From positions 1-64,000 of the forward strand of contig JADNRX010000202.1 of assembly GCA_015501595.1 (NCBI GenBank): a stretch of DNA of 64,000 bases, read 5' to 3'. The notes below the pieces were generated by a model, which ran no database searches, was not told the origin of the DNA, and worked only from the letters and a program-made list of their open reading frames with translations. Shown piece by piece: positions 40,740 through 50,788 of the stretch. A program made the position numbers and the translations under genes. The stretch is from Hymenopellis radicata (lineage: Eukaryota > Basidiomycota > Agaricomycetes > Agaricales > Physalacriaceae). The stretch's first letter is position 1; every line of letters begins with the position of its first letter.

Positions 40740-41900
40740 AAGACCTGTCAACACAGGCAGCACTTTATCATTCGCCATATCGTCGACTTAGTCTGCATCA
40801 CGCAACGCTGTGCCCCGCTGCACCCCAGGACGGGCTCTGCGAGAGCGAGGGCTGTAGGATTATATGCTGCTGTGTCTGCTGGTGGACAGCATGTGCGCGG
40901 TGCGTTCTTTTTTCGTTCCCGTCTTCCCCGCGCTGATATTGGTCCCAGTCAACCGCACATCATCATACTGTTAGTAATGTTAACTCGACACCACGCCCAA
41001 GCGTGGGCCCATTTAGAGCCAGGCCGACCTTGAGCAGGGCTTTGTGGGCCCATGGTTGGGAGGTGGTGTCGTATGGTCTCTTACGCTAACGCTCTGGATT
41101 GTTTCCTGCAGTAGCAAGCCCGCCGTGTTAACCACTGTCCTCGCGTACGACTTCAACTTCTGTCGGGCTGATATTTATTTACCGCTTAATTCCCTTCTCC
41201 CTCAGGCCAGAAACTCGCCAAGTCCACCTGCCACGTAGACATCACGTGTCTGTTGCTTTTTGTTCCGATCGTGGTACGTGTCTGACTTATCCTCTTACCA
41301 CCATCTCCCACTCTTCCCATAGACGACGCCCAACGGAGGTATACAGCTGCCCGACTGCCTGCGGCGTCGTCTGCGTCTGCGACTACCTGCGTGGCGGCGA
41401 CGACTACTTGCACGAGGACACCTGTCAAAACATGCAGCACTTCATCATTCACAGTGTCGTCAACTTAGATAGTCGGCGTCGCGCAACGCTGTTCTCCACT
41501 GCACGGACGGGCTTTGCAAGAGCGGACGCTGAAGGAACGAATGGGGCCCCGTCTGCAGGCGGGCAGCATCGCGTCGTGCGTCCTTTTTACTCTCATGCCT
41601 TCGCTGCTGATCGACTTGTAGCCACAACAGACTCCAAAATTCGGAGGCGGGGTGTATACGGCATGTCTCTATGCACGCCCCGTTTAAGGCACCGTTCTCA
41701 CTGACACACGACACTTCACCCAAAGATGGGCCCACTCAGAGCCAGGCCGTCTCAGACACCGGTCCGTCATCTACGATCCTCACCATGTATGTGACTTAAA
41801 TCTTTATTGTTACAGCTTTCTTCCCTTGCCGGAAATCCTTTCAGTTGGAAGTCCAGTGCGACATAGTGCCAACGTAGGCATCACGTGTCTGTTGGGTTTG
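40740..41900. repeat. Diverged tandem duplication inside element B (two units of about 650 bp)
   Basis: The sequence from about 40750 (gcagcactttatcattcgcc) recurs at about 41430 (gcagcacttcatcattcaca), with further matches at 40980/41700 (gggcccattta/gagccaggccg) and 41241/41880 (atcacgtgtctgttg). Offsets run from 675 down to 639, so small indels have built up. No protein recognised. Confidence 0.7.
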
Positions 41901-43069
41901 GTCTCGCTCCTTTCGATCATTTTGCGTTGTCCTCTACCATCACCACTACCTCATTTACTTACGACGACAGCTAGTCAGCAACTTTTGACCACGACAATGA
42001 CTGCCATAAGAGTGACCATGACGATGGCTGCGCCGGTCGGCCACGATGAAGAATGCCCCTGAACAATGACGATGATGGTGCTGCCGACATCATTAGCTAT
42101 GATCGCTGTGACGACAATAAATACCCCACAACTACAACCACTGTCGTTATAGCCTTAATTAGTTTTCTGTGCTCCCGTATGCTATATATCCAATCTAAAG
42201 AGTTCTCTGTCCTACTTGCTGCTTGAATTTGAGAAGCTACAGAGCATTTTCTGCAAGTCTTGTGCAGATTTTCATTGAATTATGTGCCATTGAGTTGAAT
42301 TGGAGTTGAACTAAGTTATTTAGTATCCGACTTGAGATACATATGTCTCATTTGAGAGCAGCCTAAGCTGCCTTGACTATATCTTTGGTATAACTTGAGC
42401 TACTTTGAGTTAGACTCAAGGCATCCTCAAGGAAGGTTTGGACCTGAACCTTTGCCAAAGTTAACTGGACAGAGTTCACACCCTGATATCCTCTAGGCAA
42501 CTATGTTCACCGTGGTTGACTCAGCAGTCCTCTAGGCTGGTGACCCGTTTCCTGATGTGGCACCTCAAATCAACACCGTTGACAGGTGTTGAGGTGTCAT
42601 TGGGGGCAGGTGGCCTCATTGCTACCATTCGTGCCTTTCTTTGCTTCTCGCTTTTTGTTATAAATAAAAACAATAATATTGAAACAAGACAAGACAGAAT
42701 GTATAAGTAAGTCTACAAAGCTCCGAGTCGACAAACAGAAGTCCACCATCGACGCAACACCGTGACCTGTCCGGGCCCTTGCAATGTGATATGTGATAAA
42801 AGCTGCTGGGACGGAGATGAGTACAAGGAATGGTAAGGAACTTGCACACATACTCAGGACATTCATCCCCATGTACCGTAGTACACCTTGATTTTGATAA
42901 TAACAGACGAGGCAGCAGCTTGAACAGCACCAGAGACAATGAAGCTGAATATATGCGCGATTAATGAGAGGTATGCGTCGAAATGAAGGTTACACACCAT
43001 GCACCATTGCGAGATACAAGTCAAGTAGGCTCTGAGCCGACTCCGGGTCCTAACTGTTAGCGTACTGAG

Positions 43070-43540
43070 CGAGTAATCCTTCCAGCATAGCCAGTCCTCG
43101 TCCTACCGGTCCTCACGCTTGCGCTGAGATTCGCGTCCGGGGGGCTTGTCCAGGCATCCTAGGCCTCGTCCATGTATTTAGTCCTTGTCCTATGAGTCGT
43201 CCTCATCCTCGTCCTATGGGTCGTCCTCGTCCAGTGCGTCGTCCTCGTCCAGTGCGTCGTTCTCGGCCATGGCCTCGTTGTATCGTCCAGTCGCAAAGTC
43301 GTCACGTCCGGGTGTCGCCATCCTGCGTGGGCTCGTCATCGTCCAGCGGGTGGTCCTCGGGTGTGGTCCAGCGGAGTGGTCTCTTGGTCCTCGTCCAGCG
43401 GATTGGCCTCGTCCAGTGCGTATCATCCAGCCGAATGTCGTCGTATGTGTCGCCGTCCACCGGGTGGTCCTCGTCCTGTGGATTGGCCTAGTCGCTTGTA
43501 TCGTCCAGCGGAGTGGCCTCGTCCTCCTCGATGGCCTCCA
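43070..43540. repeat. Degenerate minisatellite (CGTCCTCGTCCAGTG type)
   Basis: About 470 bp of short, imperfect direct repeats built from cgtcctcgtcc and gtccag(t/c)g. Long frames over it (Ser-rich or Pro/Arg-rich) are by-products of the repeat and not supported as genes. It belongs to the body of element 1. Confidence 0.7.
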
Positions 43541-43543
43541 GTA

Positions 43544-43796
43544 CTGTACCGTTTCGACCGTAAGTTCGCGGGGTGTTACGCATTATGCCGCGAACTTACA
43601 GGAAATAAGTTCGTAACCAGGCACACCACCCGAAATTACCATATTTGGATGCTCCCGCCGTAGGCGGGAGCGAAAATTTCCTTTTTAGGCCTTACGGACC
43701 CTGAAAATAAGGTCCGTGATGCGTTATGCTTTATCGTAAGTTAGGTTCTCGACCCCGCGTTACGCGTTATGCGAACTTGGGGTCGAAACGGTACAG
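43544..43796. mobile_element. MITE 1 (253 bp, TA target site)
   Basis: Perfect terminal inverted repeats CTGTACCGTTTCGACC at both ends, flanked on each side by TA. The interior is full of dyads (for example cccgccgtaggcggg). No coding capacity. TA target and size suggest a Tc1/mariner-type MITE. The same family occurs at 49500-49743. Confidence 0.88.
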
Positions 43797-44089
43797 TATG
43801 TCCATCGTCGCGTATCGGGAACCATAGCATAAGGCGACAAGACCTGCTCGTGGCAAGGTGCAGTAGGGTTTTAAGGTCAGGTCAGGTCAGGTCAAATGAC
43901 CTCTCAATGCCATGACCGGTGACCGAATCGGTCAGTCAAATCCGGCATTTTGCCTTGACTGGTAACTGTGACCGGTCAACCAGCTTAACCGGTTAAGTTA
44001 AGCCCGGTCAAGCGGTTGAGACTGGTCATAACCATAACCGAGTCAAGACCAGTCATAATCAGTCATAACCGAGTAGGCAGCAGAACAAA

Positions 44090-44175
44090 ATGACACCAAC
44101 AGGTCTTGAACGCAAGACCTCCGCAGGAGTCACACATCCGAAAGGACACGCTGTACTCCCTTAGCCATTTGGACA
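44090..44175 (-). other. tRNA-like segment (weak)
   Basis: On the minus strand, tggctaagggag is followed about 45 nt later by ggtcttgcgttcaagacc, resembling pol III A and B boxes with a T-arm-like hairpin. I could not fold a complete cloverleaf with a matching acceptor stem. It may be a tRNA-derived relic inside element D. Confidence 0.25.
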
Positions 44176-44455
44176 TGGTGAGCATGAATCTTGAGGCTTC
44201 ATCATCGTTTCAGCCCGAAACGTAAGAAAACTCACTATGTTTGCAGACTAGCTTTCATAATTTATCTTGTATTTCCTTCACATTGTACTAGTGAGCTTGG
44301 TAGAGCATGCCAGAAATGAACAATCAGGTATATACATATTTCCATTGAGATGCATGGTGTACATACTCACAAGTACTTCAATGTTAACGGTACATCTAAG
44401 TTACTGGTACTCGATCTGCGAAACAATCCTTTCACTAACCCAAAAATAGGTAAAA

Positions 44456-46080
44456 ATGAAAGATGTTAAGAAACATTGTAGGAATGTATCCCGACATATC
44501 CGAGTAGCTAGAACGGCTTCGTTCTTGCACCGTTCGTGTCCCGAGGTCGGTTCCGGCGCTGAAAATGCACCGGTCCGATCATCCGAATACTCACATCTCG
44601 ACCTTCAACCACCACCATCTCGCGACGCCCGGCTTCCGAAGACCCGGCCTTGGGACGCAGGTCTTCTAGGTGTTCGCCTCCTTCAATCTACCTCCTTTTT
44701 TTCGGTTTTTCTATGGATCTGCGGGCTTGAAGAGCCCCGGCGGCCCCGCTGGACGCGTAAGCCCTCTAGCGAGGCCGCAGATCTCCAACGATGACAACAG
44801 TGACCCCAGGAGTTTATGGACTGTGTTATCTGACGACGCCCTGTCCGCGGACAGGCGGCGTCGTGAAGGTGCGCATTCTCTATGCCGTATTTTAGTACTA
44901 ACTTACTTGCAGTACCAGGACCACGGCTGCACGACGACGAGGACCAGGACACTCCCACCACGGCGACTACCCCACGACAACGACGACGACTACGTTGGCC
45001 CGCAGGACGCGTAAGCCCTCGAACGAGGCCGCACGTATCACCAGCCAGAGGATCGATCTCCCTCAAACCACCACCACCTCGCGACGCCTGGCTCCCGACG
45101 ACTCGACCTTGGGACGCGGGTCTGCCAGGCGTCGTTCCCTATCCATCTATCTCTTTTTCTCTCTTTTTCTGTGCATTTGCGGGCTTGAAGAGCCCCGGCG
45201 GCCCCGCTGGAACGTGTAAGCCCTCCAACGAGGCCGCAAATCCTCGATGACGATGGTGGAGAGCCCCACGGGGCAGAGGACACAGGAGATTGGCCTGGGG
45301 ACTCAACGCCGCTCTGTCTGCTGACAGGCGGCGTCAGCAGGGTGCGCATATGTTCACACTGTATTTTTTGTACTGACTTTCCACAGATACTATTACCACA
45401 AACGGCCCCACAGGACGCGTAAGCCCTCGAACGAGGCTGCACGTATCCCATGACAAGGATTGCACCCCAATGGGCCAGAGGATTTGGACGACGACGGCAA
45501 CACCCTCCACCAAAACGACTACTTCACCAAAGGATCGCGACCCCATTCAATGATGATGACACCGAGCAACGACGACGGGACAAGCACGGCAACGACGGTA
45601 CCAGCACCACGATGACAATGGGCCCACAACGACTGTGCGAAGATGACGATGCCATCACAGCCCCGCCACCACGACCTCATAACAACAACGAGGACGACAC
45701 CCTAGACCCGCCACGTCGACCTCCCACGGCGACGCCAACTCCACCATCACACGACGCCAACACGACCACTCCCAACGCGTAAGCGCTGCAGAAAATGATT
45801 GTATCTTCGGGAACATAATGAAATTGAAATGGGATGCTCACGGTACGTATCGTTCTACTGTAATTGAGTACTACTTACTGTTACTAGAACAATGATGACA
45901 ATGACCGTCGTACCACGACGGCCACGACATTTCCACCCCGACAAAACTTCCACGCACACCATTCTCCATGCCCCCGACTACCTTGCGACTGTGCAGCATT
46001 ATGTACAATGTTGCATTGTCGGGAGGTGTCGGGATCCTCGTGTACTACTTACGAATGCTGCCGATGCTATTTAGCATGGG
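44456..46080 (+). other. Low-complexity, intron-punctuated locus inside element D
   Basis: Plus-strand exons rich in ACGACGACG/CCACCA alternate with intron-like segments. Two have good consensus: gtgcgcattctctatg...acttgcag (about 44870-44912, branch tactaac) and gtgcgcatatgttcac...tccacag (about 45340-45387, branch tactgac). Donors of the form GC|gtaagccctc recur at 44757, 45012, 45216 (shifted) and 45418, each in a copy of a 40-60-bp unit with cggccccgctgga or gcccgcaggac before it. The region is a tandem exon-intron duplication. No protein family recognised. Confidence 0.45.
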
Positions 46081-46553
46081 CGAGCTCGTAAGGCACGAAC
46101 AGAATTTACCGGTCATGACCGGTTGTGGCCGGTTACCTGCGGTTAAGCCAAAATCTCTCTTTGACCTTGACCGATGACCGTGACCGGTCAAATTGTGTGA
46201 CCGGTCAAGTGTCATCGGTCAATTTTTCGGTCAGGTCAGGTCAAGTTACGCCACTTGACCGGTCAAGCTTGACCTGACCCGAAAACCCTAAGGTGCAGGC
46301 AATGGGAGAAGGGCGACCATGACGGTGATGGAGCAGAGGCAAGAGGCAGAGGCATACGTCATCGACTTGTAACTTGGACGAATTGGACGAAGTACTGCCT
46401 CGAGGATAACTAAGTAGCTTGTACTACTACTGCTCGGAAGCACGACCAAGACAAGCCAGTGTTATCGACTGAAGTCCAAAAATAGGCGAGTCTCTGCCAA
46501 TCACACTCAACACCTCTCAACATCTATCAACAGAGTCAACCTCTACCATTTTC

Positions 46554-46604
46554 TCCCAACGGAAAGTTTGCTGAGATTAAACCTCAGTGAGCTTTCCGTT
46601 GGGA
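46554..46604. repeat. Perfect 13-bp inverted repeat at the junction of elements 1 and 2
   Basis: TCCCAACGGAAAG and CTTTCCGTTGGGA flank a 25-nt centre with CTGAG-ATTAAAC-CTCAG. It arises because the right end of element 1 and the left end of element 2 face each other across a single ATTAAAC. Confidence 0.9.
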
Positions 46605-46959
46605 CGGGTTGATCGCTATTGACATGGTTGACATTCTCAATAAGACTCAACTCATACACTTTTTTGGCACCTCAAATCAACACCACTGACCGAAGTTGGG
46701 CCTTGTATTGACACGTGTTGGGTGATACTGGCACGGTATGCGTAGCTATTCATTACGCTTCTTGTGGCACCCATATCAATGAGAATCAATAAGAATCAGT
46801 CTTATTCATGTACATTGACAGAGAATGATACGGTCTACTAATACACATGTAGCTAAACAGAAGCCACATAGTACAAGTCCACGAAGAGGAAGTCGAAGTG
46901 CGAAATGGTACAAGGACATTGAAAGCGAGATGCAATGGCAAGACGAGGACTCTGGTCAA

Positions 46960-47070
46960 GAGAGAGAAGCGAAATGAGTGACATTCGAGCGAGGAAGTAA
47001 GCGTATGCGTAGGAGGGAGCGAGTCAAGCGAGGAAGTTAGCGTGTACGCGTGAGAGAGCGAGTCGAAACA
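46960..47070. repeat. Short direct repeat (gcgaggaagt.agcgt)
   Basis: Two to three imperfect copies of a roughly 45-bp unit containing gagcgaggaagt(a/t)agcgt and gagcgagtc. Lies in the left subterminal region of element 2. No gene seen between 46605 and 47150. Confidence 0.5.
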
Positions 47071-47149
47071 ATCCAGCAATCCAATCTGTCAAACTATCTG
47101 CATTAGGCCAGGTCCAGTGTGTTTGTATCTGCTCACTGACCTAATCCTT

Positions 47150-49388
47150 TCGCTTCTTTGACTTGCGATAGGCCTACGAAGGAGTCAGTAAGAGACAGTA
47201 AAAGGATGAGATGACTAGCCTGAATTTCTGCTTCTGATAGGCTTCCATAGTACGAGTCAAAGTCTGCTTTGACTCCATTAGGATGTGTTATCTTCCACTC
47301 CCGTGCACACCGGTTCCTGGATGTACTGATGTGAGTCATTGTCCAGTGCAGTCACGCTGCTCACGAACTTTGGAGTGTCCGCCTTCGGTGGTTCCCAAGG
47401 CTTGCTCGACGCGGATTTCTGGCCTCCTTTGGTGCGACTATTGGTAATGTTGATGTTGCCACTGTCGGCTCGGGCAAAGGTGTCGCTTGCTGTACAGGAG
47501 GTGGCAGTAGTCACTGTACGGGAGGTGGCGGTAGTTGCTGTACGGGAGGTGGTGGTAGTTGATGCGAAGGCGACAGCGGAGGTGGCGGTAGTTGCTGTAC
47601 GGGCGGTGGCGGTAGTTGCTGTACGGGAGGTGGTGGTAGTTGATGTGAAGGCGACAGCGGAGGTGGCGGTAGTTGCTGTATGGGCGGTGGCGGTAGTTGC
47701 TGGATGGGAGGTGGTGGTAGTTGCTGGACGGGTGGCGGTAGTTGATGCGAAGGCGACAGCGGAGGTGGCGGTAGTTGCTGTATGGGTGGCGGTAGTTGAT
47801 GCGAAGGCGACAGCGGAGGTGGCGGTAGTTGCTGTATGGGAGGTAGCGACAAGTCATACGAAGGCGACGGCTGTATAGGAGATGGCGACAAGTCACGCGA
47901 AGGTGATAACGGCTGGACGAGAGGTGGCGGTAGTTCGTGTGGGGGTGTTGGTAGCTTGACTGGTGTCGGCAGGGGTTGCTTAAGTGAGTTCTATAATGAG
48001 TTAACTCGAGTTGACAGTATAAAGAACTCATACCTTGGGTATATGCGTCTTGCTCATCAGAATATTAGAGTCAACAGAGACCTTAATCGAAGAGAAAATA
48101 TTCTTCTGCTGGGAGAAACAAAATGAGCAAGAGAATACATCTAAGAGCGCATATACCTTTGGATAATGGTTTTCCTTCAGCGTATTCGAAAGCATCTATT
48201 CGGATGATTCACAACACAACGATCCTAGATAAAATAGCTGACGTACCAGTGTAGGTTTGATTTTCTTCAGTAAAGGATTCTGAAGAGTAGAGTCTGGCAA
48301 TCGTTTCAGCGCCGATTTTGAGGAAGTTGCGGAAGCACGAGGCCTGCTATCATTGTCGTCGGCGTCGGTGTTGATATTCCTATCATCCTCGTCGTCCTCA
48401 TCCGACTGATCATCCTCGTCCTCGTCCTCATCGCTATCGTCATCCTTGTTCGCTTTGCCTTTGCCAGCACGTGTTTGCTTCTTGATGTTCTTGACGTGGC
48501 AGTTATACCAGGAAGAATACTGAGTAGACCAGATTCGGTCTATCTTCCAGTAATTCTCAGCATACAGAAGAAAGGGGAACTTGTTGCCGATAACCGAGCG
48601 AAAGTAGTTCGTCTGATAGAAAGTAGCCTTCGACAGCTTCTTGGGAGCTTTGTTCTTCTCGTGAAATTCATTCCAGATAACGTGAGCAGTAGCGAAGAGG
48701 TCGGCTTTAGTAGATTTCGCAATAGGCTCGCCATTCTCGTCTTCCAAATAGGCAGATAGGTTGACAGGGTGCCTTGATGTCCTACGCGCCTTGATTGCGG
48801 TCATGAACGCTTCCTTCATATACCACTTTGTTTTCGAAGACTTCTGGCGGGAAAACAATGGAGGAGGTGTGGGCTGCGAGAGGTCTGAAGCAGATGTAGT
48901 TGAGGTACTTCCAGGAACGTTTGCTGATGGTGCAGATATCGCCACTGTCGGACTTGCAGCTTCTGAAAGTCGCCTAAAGATGCTGTAAGTAGATAGCTAG
49001 AACGAGGAGAATTAATGCACGTACTTCCACAATACCTCTAGCTGTTTATACATCTCAATCTCCCGAGCCTGTGCTTGTATCTGCTGATCCTGCATTTGCA
49101 TCTTCTGGGCCTGTGCTTGGACCTCCCGTTCCAGTACGTGTATGCGATTAACGAGGTGGCGTTGCTCGGATCCTGCTTGATTCCAGGTAGGCGAAGGTGT
49201 ATTGCCAAACTGCGAAGACTGGAACGACATAAAAAATGACTGGGACCTTAAAGCTTTCATACCATGCTAGCATTGCTGTCCGTTGGCATCCAAGGATCCC
49301 CTGGAAGGCCAGAGTGAAGCTCTTGAAGCAGAGAGGGCTGGTTATTTGCCCTGCTGTTATCGTAGTAGTTGGAAAGCGAGCTGGTCAT
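47150..49388 (-). CDS. Second ORF of the CACTA-type element (accessory protein)
   Basis: The start at 49388 gives MTSSLSNYYDNSRANNQPSL. Exons follow with a Gln-rich coiled coil (QAQAQKMQMQDQQIQAQARE, about 49050-49130), a domain about 48500-48830 (SKTKWYMKEAFMTAIKARR; YFRSVIGNKFPFLLYAENYW), an acidic run DDDSDEDEDEDD near 48430, a long Pro/Gln/Leu repeat (47511-47891), and a basic end AYRKSKKRKD at about 47160. The last joint (near 47300-47340) is not fully resolved. Position and composition suggest the element's TNPA-like DNA-binding partner, which is inferred. Conserved residues in the central domain may be a DNA-binding fold, but I do not recognise it. Confidence 0.6.
47500..47900. repeat. 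Coding tandem repeat (PPPIQQLPPPPLSPSHQL type)
   Basis: Imperfect copies of a 24-nt unit ggaggtggcggtagttgctgtac and a 36-nt unit containing gatgcgaaggcgacagc. On the minus strand they read as Pro/Gln/Leu-rich repeats without frameshift, supporting coding use there. Plus-strand Val/Ala-rich frames are shadows. Confidence 0.75.
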
Positions 49389-49499
49389 GGTGGTGAGAGA
49401 AGAAGGTGGAACTGTGACACTGTGACAGATGCGATCGAGTTACTGGACGATGTTGGGGTAAAGTGATTGTATTATATTTCACGACTAGGAATGGATATA

Positions 49500-49743
49500 C
49501 TGTAGCGTTTCGACCGCAAATTCACATAACGGGTCACGGGGGTCTTTGAAGTGAAGCTATAGATACACCATAATGGGTCACGGACCACTTTGGCCAGGCA
49601 CGGGCCTCCAAATAAGGAAATTTTAGGTTCCGCCTACGGCGGAACTGTCCAAATAAGGCAATTTAAGGGTCTATGAAGCTGTTCGCTGTAACTTCACACC
49701 ATAACGGGTCACAGGCCATGAAGTTACGGTCGAAACACTACAG
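49500..49743. mobile_element. MITE 2 (244 bp, TA target site)
   Basis: Termini CTGTAGCGTTTCGACCG and, read inward from the right, CTGTAGTGTTTCGACCG, flanked by TA on both sides (49498-49499, 49744-49745). The interior has the ccgcctacggcgg dyad, as in MITE 1 in inverted form. Same family as 43544-43796. It sits between the two genes of element 2. Confidence 0.86.
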
Positions 49744-50788
49744 TATGGGAAGTAAGTGCATATGTGAGTAGTAGAAGGGTGAATGAATATACAAAAAATA
49801 TAAAACAGCATAAAGTGGTACATGCACCCATGTCCATATCCTTCGCGATCGAGTCGGATCGACCAAGTTACACTTCTACAACGACGCGTTTAGCTTCAAC
49901 AAGTTATTCCAGTAGTCGACTAGTTGAACATTCTACTCATTAACACGTAGAATATTCAATTATATAATCATTCACCCGCCGCATCCTCAGTATATTCGCT
50001 ACAGTATACCATCATATCCATCCCAAAATTCCTGACCGCAAAATACTCATGTGGATGAGTGAGTGGGCCTCCTGAATCTCTGTCAAACTTGACCATGTTG
50101 ACCACTTGTTGTATATCGCGAACTGGGATAGCAACGACACCAACACCCTCCTCAACAGAACCTGCAACCTTCACAACGTGTAAGCGTTTTGAAGATTCTG
50201 AGTATATCTCCTCGTCGCATTTGCTGAAAAGAGTCACAACAGCTACTGCGCAATCAGGTATCGCTTCCACATCTGAATCTGAGTCAACATCATCGCTATC
50301 GTCGTTACCTGAGAACTCGCTTGGATCTAGGCAGCAGAAGTAATGGACCTCCGCATACCGAACTTCTCCATAGTATTTCAGCTGAAGAAAGTATTGAGTT
50401 AATGCTAGACACATGTAGATCAGAATCCACCTACAGCAATATGGCGACAAATGTAATTGTCTGCTTCTGGTGGACGAAGAGTCTCCTTCCAGCGAGTTCG
50501 CACCACATGACCGTTTGGCAGCTGTAGTCCTGCCCATCGTTCGACCTCTACATCCTCCGGCTCCATACCAGCCATTGCACTACCATTCGCCTCAGCAAAC
50601 AGAATAAGGGCTTTTGCCTCGATAATGGGAATGGAAGACTTGTGGCCTTCTCGAGCAGGAACAAAGAAGAAGCCAGGTGCGACAACAATACTGCCACGCG
50701 GAACAGTTATTCGAGACGCGCTTAGTCCTGGAAACATCGAGAACAGCGCACATATTTGAGTGCGCAGAAGCGTACGCTGGCCGAGGTT

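Larger units (their letters stand above)
37732..42557. mobile_element. Nested element B: CATCAG-ended DNA transposon, 4.8 kb, no transposase seen
   Basis: Terminal inverted repeats are CATCAGGAAAC. The flanking TG (37730-37731 and 42558-42559) is a 2-bp target duplication, since element 2 carries the uninterrupted site (tttttTGgcacc). Both subterminal regions (37770-38000 and 42200-42540) are dense in CTTGAG/CTCAAG words, the pattern of CACTA-type transposase binding regions. The interior carries a low-complexity minus-strand locus and a tandem duplication, but no recognisable transposase. Probably a non-autonomous CACTA-like element. Confidence 0.82.
43864..46290. mobile_element. Element D: hAT-like transposon, 2.4 kb, non-autonomous
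   Basis: The ends are inverted repeats TAGGGTTTT followed by AA or CG and then GGTCAGGTCA. The flanks are an exact 8-bp duplication, AGGTGCAG (43856-43863 and 46291-46298), the hallmark of hAT insertion. Subterminal regions are crowded with GACCGGTCA/TGACCGGT palindromes. No transposase is visible; the interior holds a plus-strand intron-punctuated low-complexity locus. Confidence 0.88.
37637..46575. mobile_element. Element 1: non-autonomous CACTA-type transposon carrying three other elements
   Basis: The left end reads CTCAGTGAGCTTTCCGTTGG. The right end read inward is CTCAGCAAACTTTCCGTTGG, 17 of 20 identical. Flanks are ATTAAAC on both sides. The same termini bound element 2, which encodes a Tnp2 transposase, so element 1 is probably mobilised in trans. 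Its 8,939 bp contain a 4,826-bp element (37732-42557), a MITE (43544-43796) and a hAT-like element (43864-46290). Removing these with their target duplications leaves about 1.42 kb without a transposase. Subterminal sequence (tttttggcacctcaaatcaa) matches element 2 once the first insertion is removed. Confidence 0.85.

Noticed and set aside
43185..43663. Ser- or Pro/Arg-rich plus-strand frames
   Set aside because: Produced by a degenerate minisatellite and run into MITE 1; not a gene.
44090..44175. tRNA gene
   Set aside because: A- and B-box-like words and a T-arm-like hairpin are present, but no complete acceptor stem or anticodon arm could be built. Kept only as a weak relic.
47339..47878. 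179-codon plus-strand frame rich in Val and Ala
   Set aside because: Shadow of the tandem repeat that encodes a Pro/Gln-rich part of the minus-strand element gene.
47500..47900. Possible CRISPR-like spaced repeats
   Set aside because: Repeats are contiguous, in coding phase, without unique spacers of constant length, in a eukaryotic context.
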